Shown piece after piece: positions 1 to 6,103 of a stretch of 10,409 nucleotides of DNA. Source of the stretch: Bacteroidales bacterium (GTDB taxonomy: Bacteria; Bacteroidota; Bacteroidia; Bacteroidales; Dysgonomonadaceae); the NCBI GenBank assembly GCA_012798745.1, contig JAAZMQ010000061.1, forward strand, positions 1 through 10,409, given 5' to 3'. The translations under genes and the position numbers were made by a program. Numbering within the stretch: the first letter of the stretch is position 1; every line of letters begins with the position of its first letter. The notes beneath the pieces were generated by a model that ran no database searches, had not been told where the DNA came from, and saw only the letters and a list, made by a program, of their open reading frames with translations.

Positions 1-159
1 CGTGTTGACAATACCAATGATACGATGTCGTGTAGTTTGTGCTTTCGAAGTAATGATGGAAAGCTTTTCACCTACCAATAGATTCATAAGTGTGGATTTA
101 CCCACATTAGGATTCCCGACAATATTAACGAAACCCGATCGATGTTTTATTTCTTCCAT
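1..159 (-). CDS. era: GTPase Era, N-terminal 53 residues (truncated by window edge)
   Basis: Era is an essential GTPase that binds the 3' end of 16S rRNA and assists 30S subunit assembly. Reading the minus strand from the ATG at 159-157 gives 53 residues that run off the window start. The P-loop G1 motif GNPNVGKS lies at residues 15-22, followed by the segment ITSKAQTTRHRI at about 36-47, which is the Era switch I region with the G2 threonine near residue 43. This combination is diagnostic of Era rather than Der or other TrmE-Era-like GTPases. The rest of the G domain and the C-terminal KH RNA-binding domain lie outside the window. The start is 22 bp downstream of the esterase stop, with no Shine-Dalgarno in the gap, as is usual in Bacteroidota. 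No TAnnTTTG element was found immediately upstream, so it may be read through from the esterase gene. Confidence 0.95.
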   Translation of the reverse strand, partial: MEEIKHRSGFVNIVGNPNVGKSTLMNLLVGEKLSIITSKAQTTRHRIIGIVNT

Positions 160-185
160 TCGATATATTAAATTCGATATATTAA
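158..185. repeat. Perfect 14-bp tandem duplication at the esterase/era junction
   Basis: The 14-mer ATTCGATATATTAA occurs twice back to back, at 158-171 and 172-185. It covers the esterase stop codon (minus strand TAA at 184-182), the whole intergenic gap and the first bases of the era start codon. It looks like a slippage-type duplication. It sets the spacing between the two genes and fills the region where the era ribosome-binding site would be. Confidence 0.9.
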
Positions 186-1753
186 AAATGTATGTTTCTT
201 AAATAGAGATACCGGTCGCGATGTTGTTCCTTTTGCAGGCGAGCATTCCGTCCGATAATCATCACATTAGCCGGTTCATCCGGTTTAACGGGCAGCCAAG
301 TGGGAACGCCAAGACCATTGGGATTTCCGGTTTTGATGAAATGGGCAAAAAATAGCTGCGAGAGGGTTGAAACAAAATAATCTTCCGATTGCCAATCGTA
401 AACATCGTTTACCGGTAAATTTCCCAATACATATTCGATTTCGGCAGAATGTACAGCCCCTCTTATTAACAGGTTGTCGCCGGTTTTTGCGTTTTTGTAA
501 CCCGGCCGTGGATGAACAAAATAATAACGATAAACCTCGTTATTCCCGGTTTTTGCGTGAATATCCGACCAATTCCATGTTCCGTAGCCTATGAACATAT
601 CACTTGCCAAATCGGTAGCAACCTGCGCCACTTCCTCGTCGGAATTTGCTTTGTAGACTTTCAATAATCCGTCCGCAATATCGGGATATCTTTTTCTGAC
701 AGCTTTTTCATAATTTTCTACTGTTACTTCTTCCTCTCCCAATATCGCTTTATAATTGCTTTCCATCGAGTTCCAGCCCACAAGCAAGGGTACTTGAGCT
801 TGTTCGCCTTTCAGAAAAATAGTTTCCGGTTCGGTAGGAAAAAAATAACCGTCAACAATAACCCCAAACAAAGGGACGCCCCTTCTTGAGGTCATTTCCA
901 ATAATTGGTCTGCCGGCGTACTACGTAACTCGTTAAGATTCTTGGCTCCTACCGCATTTTGAAATGAAAGTCCTGCTTTTTCAGCCTCCGATAAGTGAGG
1001 CATCGCTCTAAAACCCAACAATGAACCGCTTTCTCCTATGGCACCGGCAATCAGATTCCGCGATAAGGGCGATGCCATCTGTGCACTTACGGAAAACGAG
1101 CCGGCCGATTCTCCGCCAATGGTAATTTTATCGGGATCGCCTCCAAAATAGGCAATATTACGTTTAACCCATTGCAAGGCGGCACACTGATCGAGCAACC
1201 CATAATTTCCGGAAGCATGGTGAGGCGATTCTCTTGTCAATTCGGGATGACTGAAAAATCCAAATATACCCAGGCGATAATTAATGGTTACCATTACAAT
1301 GCCTTGCCTGGCCATGCTTTCACCGTCATAACGATACTCCGACCCATCTCCGGCAATGAAACCGCCACCATAGAAATAAACCAACACAGGGAGTTTTTCC
1401 CGGTTGTTTTTCGAAGGAGTCCATACATTCAGGTATAAACAATCTTCACTCATTCCATTGGAACGAAAACGCATGTCGCTAAAAACCGGCAATTGCATCG
1501 CACGCGGACCAAAGTGAATTGTTTTTTTAACCCCCCTCCAATTTTTTACAGGTTGCGGCTCTCTCCACCGCAATTTTCCTACCGGCGGCTGAGCATAAGG
1601 AATACCTCTGAAGATTTTAACCCCCGCTCTTTCAAATCCTTCGATAACACCATTTTCGGTATTGGAACGAACGAAAACGGTATCATTCTTCTCTTGGGCG
1701 TAGCCTCCCAAAAGAGAACCGACAAGCACCATGGCTAAAAATATTTTTTTCAT
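182..1753 (-). CDS. Secreted type-B carboxylesterase (alpha/beta hydrolase)
   Basis: A 523-residue member of the carboxylesterase/cholinesterase (COesterase) family, which hydrolyses carboxylic esters; the natural substrate cannot be told from sequence. Residues 1-19 form a signal peptide (MKK, a hydrophobic core, then GYA before Gln20), so export to the periplasm or beyond is likely. Family landmarks appear in order: FRGIPYAQPPVGKLRW at 48-63, SEDCLYLNVW at 102-111, the oxyanion-hole GGGF at 129-132, the nucleophile elbow GESAG at 214-218 with Ser216, a likely acid Glu331 in NSMESNY, and catalytic His435 in GAVHSAEIEYVLG. The triad therefore looks intact and the length is typical. Only two cysteines (105 and 190) were noticed, so the usual first disulfide of eukaryotic relatives seems absent. 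It has its own promoter upstream and lies 22 bp before era. Confidence 0.93.
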   Translation of the reverse strand: MKKIFLAMVLVGSLLGGYAQEKNDTVFVRSNTENGVIEGFERAGVKIFRGIPYAQPPVGKLRWREPQPVKNWRGVKKTIHFGPRAMQLPVFSDMRFRSNGMSEDCLYLNVWTPSKNNREKLPVLVYFYGGGFIAGDGSEYRYDGESMARQGIVMVTINYRLGIFGFFSHPELTRESPHHASGNYGLLDQCAALQWVKRNIAYFGGDPDKITIGGESAGSFSVSAQMASPLSRNLIAGAIGESGSLLGFRAMPHLSEAEKAGLSFQNAVGAKNLNELRSTPADQLLEMTSRRGVPLFGVIVDGYFFPTEPETIFLKGEQAQVPLLVGWNSMESNYKAILGEEEVTVENYEKAVRKRYPDIADGLLKVYKANSDEEVAQVATDLASDMFIGYGTWNWSDIHAKTGNNEVYRYYFVHPRPGYKNAKTGDNLLIRGAVHSAEIEYVLGNLPVNDVYDWQSEDYFVSTLSQLFFAHFIKTGNPNGLGVPTWLPVKPDEPANVMIIGRNARLQKEQHRDRYLYLRNIHF

Positions 1754-1813
1754 CGAAATTGTTAATATTAAAATGATTGATCTATTTTATTCAGGCATTA
1801 GTTTTTGGTAATA

Positions 1814-1845
1814 CAAAAATAGAAAATATCCGACAGCTAACCAAA
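1814..1845 (-). promoter_or_regulatory. Bacteroidota-type promoter for the carboxylesterase gene
   Basis: On the minus strand, TTTG (complement of 1842-1845) is followed after 20 bp by TATTTTTG (complement of 1814-1821). This fits the Bacteroidota primary sigma consensus of a -33 TTTG and a -7 TAnnTTTG. Transcription would start near 1807, leaving a leader of about 55 nt before the ATG at 1753. Confidence 0.6.
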
Positions 1846-2068
1846 TTCAACCAGCAATTGTAAACCTAATAAAAATTGCCAAATAGATAAGTTATATGTA
1901 TGGAAAGTCGATAATTATAAACCGGAAAATATAAGTTAAATGAGAAGCAATCTCAAATAAATCTTCTTATTTAAGCATTATTTACTTTATCTTTTTCGTC
2001 AGTTCGAGAACATCTTGTAATTTTGCCGTTTCAAAAATTGAAATAATTATCTGATAAAATTTCATATT
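1822..2068. other. Divergent intergenic region between carboxylesterase and mdh
   Basis: This is the remainder of the 315-bp AT-rich gap between two divergent genes. It holds no ORF of note. A near-identical direct repeat is present: ATAAGTTATATG at 1887-1898 and ATAAGTTAAATG at 1931-1942, 44 bp apart and matching at 11 of 12 bases. A small hairpin, TGAGA(agcaa)TCTCA, lies at 1941-1955. These could be regulator sites for either gene but may be chance in AT-rich DNA. No RNA gene was recognised. Confidence 0.4.
2018..2025 (+). promoter_or_regulatory. Promoter -7 element for mdh
   Basis: TAATTTTG at 2018-2025 matches the Bacteroidota -7 consensus TAnnTTTG and is followed by C as in many strong sites. 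The upstream -33 box is poor: the best candidate is the T-rich CTTTTTCG at 1991-1998, 19 bp away. The start site would be near 2031, giving a leader of about 38 nt. Confidence 0.5.
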
Positions 2069-3067
2069 ATGAGTTTTTTGACAAACGAGAAATTAACCAT
2101 CGTTGGAGCCGCCGGCATGATTGGATCAAACATGGCACAGACGGCTGCCATGATGCGCCTCACCTCCAACATTTGTTTATACGATATTTATGGACCCGGA
2201 GTAGAAGGAGTTTATGAAGAAATGCGCCATTGCGGATTCGACGATATTGAATTTAGCTTCACTACCGACGTAAAAGAAGCATTCACCAATGCCAAATACA
2301 TCGTTTCTTCCGGAGGGGCTCCACGTAAAATAAGAATGACCCGCGAAGAGCTGTTGAAAGGGAATGCGCAAATTGCTGCTCAGTTAGGTAAAGACGTGAA
2401 AGCATACTGCCCCGACGTGAAACATCTCTGCGTAATTTTTAACCCGACAGACATTACCGGATTGGTAGCATTGATTCACTCGGGCCTAAAACCTTCACAA
2501 CTAACCACTCTTGCCGCTCTTGACAGTATACGTTTGCAAAGCGAATTAGCTAAACATTTCAAAATAAAACAAAACCTGGTAACCAATACTCGCACCTATG
2601 GAGGACACGGCGAACAAATGGCCGTTTTTGCCTCAACTGCAAAAATTAATGGCACACCATTACTCGATCTCATTGGGACCCCTGCCTTAACTCACGAAGA
2701 ATGGGAAGAAATAAAACAACGTGTTATTAATGCCGGAGCGAATATCATTAAACTACGCGGACGCTCATCATTCCAAAGCCCGGCTTATGTGTCAACCGAA
2801 ATGATGCGTGCTGCAATGGGTGGAGAAGCATTCCGTTGGCCTTCAGGTTGCTATGTAAATAATTATGGATTTGAAAAAATTGTAATGGCAATGGAAACAA
2901 CCCTTACCAAAGACGGGGTCACTTATGAGGAAGTCAAAGGAACGGAAGAAGAAATGGCTGAACTAAGAAAAAGTTATGAACATTTGCAAAACTTACGCGA
3001 CCAAGTTATCGAAATGGGTATTATTCCGCCAATCGACCAATGGGATACACTCAATCCGAACTTATAG
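2069..3067 (+). CDS. mdh: Malate dehydrogenase (NAD-dependent)
   Basis: A cytoplasmic enzyme interconverting malate and oxaloacetate; in anaerobic Bacteroidales it normally runs toward malate on the route to fumarate, succinate and propionate. The 332 residues contain the Rossmann motif GAAGMIG at 13-19 and an acidic residue Asp39 at the end of the second strand, indicating NAD rather than NADP. The active-site loop GGAPRKIRMTREELL at 82-96 carries the substrate arginines Arg86 and Arg92. Asn125 (FNPTD) follows, then the Asp152/Arg155 pair (LDSIR) and catalytic His180 in TYGGHGEQ. Arg rather than Gln at the position of Arg86 favours malate over lactate dehydrogenase. A C-terminal tail of about 25 residues (QWDTLNPNL at the end) is slightly longer than in classic MDHs and fits the Bacteroidales form. 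It has its own promoter and a strong terminator, so it is probably monocistronic. Confidence 0.95.
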   Translation: MSFLTNEKLTIVGAAGMIGSNMAQTAAMMRLTSNICLYDIYGPGVEGVYEEMRHCGFDDIEFSFTTDVKEAFTNAKYIVSSGGAPRKIRMTREELLKGNAQIAAQLGKDVKAYCPDVKHLCVIFNPTDITGLVALIHSGLKPSQLTTLAALDSIRLQSELAKHFKIKQNLVTNTRTYGGHGEQMAVFASTAKINGTPLLDLIGTPALTHEEWEEIKQRVINAGANIIKLRGRSSFQSPAYVSTEMMRAAMGGEAFRWPSGCYVNNYGFEKIVMAMETTLTKDGVTYEEVKGTEEEMAELRKSYEHLQNLRDQVIEMGIIPPIDQWDTLNPNL

Positions 3068-3100
3068 CAAATAATCATAAACTGTTATAAGATAATATAT

Positions 3101-3139
3101 AGAGAGAGGGTTCACATTCAGCACCCTCTTTCTTTTTTT
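3101..3139 (+). terminator. Rho-independent terminator of mdh
   Basis: Bases 3101-3111 (AGAGAGAGGGT) pair with 3123-3133 (ACCCTCTTTCT) over 11 base pairs including one G-U. The loop is 11 nt, and a T run ends at 3139. It starts about 33 bp after the mdh stop and should end the mdh transcript. Confidence 0.85.
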
Positions 3140-3277
3140 AACGGCCGGTAAAGACGAAAATAAATGATCCGATTTTCCCTCTTTTCAATAATTATTACCC
3201 CTTATTTTGTCCAAAAAACGTTTTTTCTACCGAAAATGACCTCATTTGTGAGGCTGATCAGTTGGTTTATCGGTTGC
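3140..3277. other. Non-coding spacer with a 14-bp AT palindrome
   Basis: This lies between the mdh terminator and the repeat array. It contains the perfect palindrome AAAAAACGTTTTTT at 3213-3226 and a small hairpin, CCTCA(tttg)TGAGG, at 3240-3253. A 71-codon ORF starting at 3164 runs through here into the repeats, but I do not regard it as a gene. Confidence 0.5.
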
Positions 3278-3564
3278 CGGTTTTCAGAAAACATAAAATG
3301 TCTTGAATTATCCCCTGTCGGATTTTCAGAAACCTTGAAATGGTTTGAATTGTTCTCGTCGGATTTTCAGAAACCTTGAAAAGAATTGAATTTCCGTTTT
3401 CTGGTTTTCAGAAGTGAAGAAATGAATTGAATTTATGGTTTCCGGTTTTCAGAAGTGAAGAAATAGAATAAATTTCCGTCTTCGGATTTTCAGGAATGAA
3501 GAAAATAATTAAATCGCTGTCTTCGGGTTTTCCGACAGCCGGAAAAATATTGATCCATTGCCGC
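3278..3564. repeat. Array of about seven degenerate 41-bp repeats between convergent genes
   Basis: Units begin at 3278, 3319, 3360, 3402, 3443, 3483 and 3524, so the period is 40-42 bp. Most open with CGG(a/t)TTTTCAGAA, or a close variant, and carry GAA and TTGAATTT-like segments downstream. Neighbouring units are most alike: units 2 and 3 (3319 and 3360) share CGGATTTTCAGAAACCTTGA, and units 4 and 5 share TTTTCAGAAGTGAAGAAAT. The last unit has diverged and contains a hairpin, TTTTCCG(acagc)CGGAAAA, at 3528-3546. The opening TTTTCAGAAAA of the first unit is itself an interrupted palindrome. A 41-bp period cannot keep a reading frame, so this is not a repetitive protein. There is no CRISPR-like split into constant repeats and variable spacers. 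The function is unknown. Confidence 0.8.
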
Positions 3565-3605
3565 CGAAAACGTTCAAGGTCGGGAAAATGAAAAGTCCAT
3601 AAATT

Positions 3606-3647
3606 AACAGGAGGATACTCAAAATTCTTTTAGAGCACCCTCCTGTT
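3606..3647 (-). terminator. Terminator of hppA, possibly bidirectional
   Basis: AACAGGAGG at 3606-3614 pairs perfectly with CCTCCTGTT at 3639-3647. Further partial pairing (CTCAAAA with TTTTAGAG) occurs inside the loop. For minus-strand transcripts it lies about 31 bp after the hppA stop and is followed by TTAATTTAT. On the plus strand the stem is followed by TTATTTAAAAT, so it could act in both directions and insulate the convergent genes. Confidence 0.75.
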
Positions 3648-3678
3648 TTATTTAAAATCTAAAAGCGGAAAATAATTT

Positions 3679-5889
3679 TTATCCCAACAAACTCCAAGAA
3701 ATGGTCAAACCGGCCATAACAATGGAAACCATGCTCATGAGTTTGATTAATATATTTAGCGACGGGCCGGACGTATCTTTAAAAGGATCACCCACCGTAT
3801 CTCCCACCACAGCCGCTTTATGAGCATCGCTACCTTTGCCTCCGAGATTGCCCTCCTCGATATATTTCTTTGCATTATCCCAAGCACCGCCCGAATTGGC
3901 CATAAATACAGCCAGCACAAAGCCCGAACCCAGTCCGCCTGCCAATAATCCCATCACACCTGAAACACCCAATATAATACCGACTAAAATAGGAATAATA
4001 ATGGCAAGCAGCGACGGTAATAACATTTCGCGTTGAGCACCTTTGGTTGAAATAGCCACACAACACGCATAATCGGGAACAGCTTCTCCTGTGAGAATAC
4101 CTTTTATTTCACGAAATTGACGACGCACCTCTTCAACCATCTTTTGTGCAGCGCGACTAACTGCATTCATTGTAAGCCCACAAAACAGAAATGCCATCAT
4201 TGAACCAACGAAAATTCCGGCTAAAACCTTTGGATTCATCAAGGTAACCTGAAAATAGTTCATAAAATCGACCAAACTTGCTTTTGCTACTTCAACCGTA
4301 GCGCCATTGGCAAATTCAAGCACCGTATCGCCCAGTCTGAGCAACCCTATTCTTACTTCTTCCATATAAGAAGCCAACAATGCCAGAGCCGTCAAGGCTG
4401 CAGACCCGATAGCAAACCCCTTTCCGGTTGCCGCCGTGGTATTGCCCAAGGCATCCAACGCATCCGTACGTTTCCGCACTTCGGGTTCCAAACCGCACAT
4501 CTCGGCATTTCCGCCGGCATTATCGGCAATAGGACCATATGCATCGGTAGCCAACGTAATACCCAACGTAGACAACATGCCCACAGCCGCAATGGCGATA
4601 CCGTACAATCCCATGCTTATATTTTCGGCCGAAAGCATATTTTTGATGTCAAAGCCAAGCGGACTCAAATACGAAATAAGAATGGCAAAAACAATGGCAA
4701 CAACCGGTATAACGGTAGAGACCATCCCCGATCCCATGCCGGCAATAATCACGGTAGCCGGCCCCGTTTTTGCACTTTCCGCAATATATTGCGTAGGTTT
4801 ATACGAATGAGATGTAAAATATTCTGTTCCTTGACCAATTACAATACCTGCCAACAAGCCTGCAATAACAGAAAACGATAAACCCAACCAATTTTCAAAT
4901 CCAAGCAGATACAAAACTACAAAGGTAAAAACGGCAATAAAAAAAGCACTGGTATTTACCCCCCTGTTCAATGCACGCATCAATGTTTTCATATTGGCAT
5001 CTTCTTCGGTTCTCACCAAAAAAATACCCAAAATAGATAAAAAAACGCCCACCGCTGCAATAATCATCGGAGCAAACACCGCTTTTTGTTGCATTTCAGG
5101 ATTCGCAATAAATGCCGAAGCTCCTAATGCAGCTGTAGAAAGAATAGATCCGCAATACGATTCATACAGGTCGGCACCCATACCGGCTACATCACCCACA
5201 TTATCACCCACATTATCGGCGATAGTCGCAGGATTTCGGGGATCATCTTCCGGAATGCCTGCTTCTACTTTCCCAACCAAATCGGCACCCACATCGGCGG
5301 CTTTTGTGTAAATACCTCCACCCACACGGGCAAACAACGCTTGCGTGGAAGCACCCATCCCAAAAGTAAGCATGGTAGTGGTAATCATGATAAGTTTATG
5401 TCCTGTATCCGCATCCTCTACAAAATAATCGAGAATCAGATACCATAATGAAATATCCAACAGCGCAAGGCCAACTACCACAAGCCCCATCACGGCTCCC
5501 GAACGAAAAGCAATCTGCAAACCTTTGTTCAACGATGTTCGGGCAGCATTTGCCGTGCGAGCCGAAGCATGCGTTGCTGTTTTCATCCCAAAAAACCCCG
5601 CCAATCCGGAAAAAAAACCTCCGGTTAAAAAGGCAAAAGGAACCCAATTGTTCTGCAATCCAAAATAAGCCATTACAGAAAAAATAACAACTAGTACAGC
5701 AAAAACTATAGCTACCACCTTGTATTGCTGCTTAAGATACGACATTGCCCCTTCACGGACATATTGGGCAATGGTTTTCATTTTTTCTGTTCCTTCGCTT
5801 TCACGCATCATTCTTTTATAAAAATAATAGGCAAATCCTAACGCAAATAAGGAGGCTACCGGAACAAGATAAAAATAATTCATAGACAT
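3679..5889 (-). CDS. hppA: Membrane-bound K+-dependent, Na+/H+-type pumping pyrophosphatase
   Basis: An integral inner-membrane pump that hydrolyses PPi and moves Na+ and/or H+ out of the cytoplasm. The 736 residues match the family's usual length and roughly 16 membrane spans. The PPi/Mg site is complete: DVGADLVGKVE at 199-209, DDPRNP at 215-220 and DNVGDNVGD at 225-233. Further on are ADNAGGNAEM at 455-464, NSGGAWDNAKK at 665-675 and the pair HKAAVVGDTVGD (690-701) and PFKDT (702-706). Ala486 and Gly489 in GNTTAATGKG are the residues of K+-requiring enzymes; K+-independent ones have Lys and Thr there. The gate glutamate sits in DLYESY (Glu243), as in Na+-pumping Thermotoga-type enzymes, not four residues later as in plant H+ pumps. 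Thr89, Phe93 and Asp145 agree with what I recall as markers of the dual Na+,H+ subfamily from Bacteroides. ATG at 5889 is used; Met3 is an alternative start. Confidence 0.95.
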   Translation of the reverse strand: MSMNYFYLVPVASLFALGFAYYFYKRMMRESEGTEKMKTIAQYVREGAMSYLKQQYKVVAIVFAVLVVIFSVMAYFGLQNNWVPFAFLTGGFFSGLAGFFGMKTATHASARTANAARTSLNKGLQIAFRSGAVMGLVVVGLALLDISLWYLILDYFVEDADTGHKLIMITTTMLTFGMGASTQALFARVGGGIYTKAADVGADLVGKVEAGIPEDDPRNPATIADNVGDNVGDVAGMGADLYESYCGSILSTAALGASAFIANPEMQQKAVFAPMIIAAVGVFLSILGIFLVRTEEDANMKTLMRALNRGVNTSAFFIAVFTFVVLYLLGFENWLGLSFSVIAGLLAGIVIGQGTEYFTSHSYKPTQYIAESAKTGPATVIIAGMGSGMVSTVIPVVAIVFAILISYLSPLGFDIKNMLSAENISMGLYGIAIAAVGMLSTLGITLATDAYGPIADNAGGNAEMCGLEPEVRKRTDALDALGNTTAATGKGFAIGSAALTALALLASYMEEVRIGLLRLGDTVLEFANGATVEVAKASLVDFMNYFQVTLMNPKVLAGIFVGSMMAFLFCGLTMNAVSRAAQKMVEEVRRQFREIKGILTGEAVPDYACCVAISTKGAQREMLLPSLLAIIIPILVGIILGVSGVMGLLAGGLGSGFVLAVFMANSGGAWDNAKKYIEEGNLGGKGSDAHKAAVVGDTVGDPFKDTSGPSLNILIKLMSMVSIVMAGLTISWSLLG

Positions 5890-5945
5890 TTTGTTTTAAA
5901 TAAATATACACTAGCTTAACAATAAATTAAAATCAGCTACAAAGT

Positions 5946-5977
5946 TGCATAAAATAATCCAAAAATATGCATAAAAT
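5946..5977. repeat. 10-bp direct repeat bracketing the hppA -7 element
   Basis: TGCATAAAAT occurs at 5946-5955 and again at 5968-5977, 22 bp apart from start to start, which is about two helical turns. The predicted hppA -7 element at 5960-5967 lies between the copies and abuts the second one. The upstream copy for hppA falls in the promoter spacer and the other near the start site. This is the geometry expected of a repressor operator; the protein that might bind is not known. Confidence 0.55.
5960..5967 (-). promoter_or_regulatory. Promoter -7 element for hppA
   Basis: The minus strand reads TATTTTTG, matching TAnnTTTG. No good TTG is found at the expected -33 distance, so the promoter may be weak or activator-dependent. 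The start site would be near 5953, about 64 nt before the ATG at 5889. Confidence 0.45.
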
Positions 5978-6015
5978 TAAAGAATTACGACTAACGAAAA
6001 GTAAAAATTGATTTC

Positions 6016-6048
6016 TTTGGTTTTATGTCCCGATATTTACTATTTTTG
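6016..6048 (+). promoter_or_regulatory. Bacteroidota-type promoter for the ROK gene
   Basis: TTTG at 6016-6019, a 21-bp spacer and TATTTTTG at 6041-6048 fit the full consensus. Transcription would begin near 6054, leaving a leader of about 50 nt before the ATG at 6104. Confidence 0.65.
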
Positions 6049-6070
6049 TATATTCTCGATAATTAACAAG

Positions 6071-6085
6071 TCATTTATAAAATGA
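6071..6085. promoter_or_regulatory. Palindrome in the ROK gene leader, candidate autoregulatory operator
   Basis: TCATTT(ata)AAATGA is a perfect 15-bp interrupted palindrome, 18 bp before the ROK start codon and just after the predicted transcription start. ROK repressors such as NagC and Mlc bind AT-rich palindromes and often repress their own gene. The seven bases ATAAAAT are shared with the direct repeat near the hppA promoter, which is only weak support in such AT-rich DNA. Confidence 0.4.
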
Positions 6086-6103
6086 TTCAAATTCAATCTG
6101 ACT

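Noticed and set aside
3164..3379. A 71-codon open frame on the plus strand between mdh and hppA
   Set aside because: It runs from unique spacer into the 41-bp repeats, whose period cannot keep frame. It has no recognisable domain or promoter and ends inside a repeat unit, so it is most likely spurious.
3278..3564. CRISPR array
   Set aside because: The units drift continuously, with no constant repeat separated by unique spacers, and no cas genes are present.
4436..4810. A 124-codon plus-strand open frame opposite hppA
   Set aside because: It is an antisense shadow of the pyrophosphatase gene, whose minus-strand frame contains all family motifs; the translation shows no recognisable domain.
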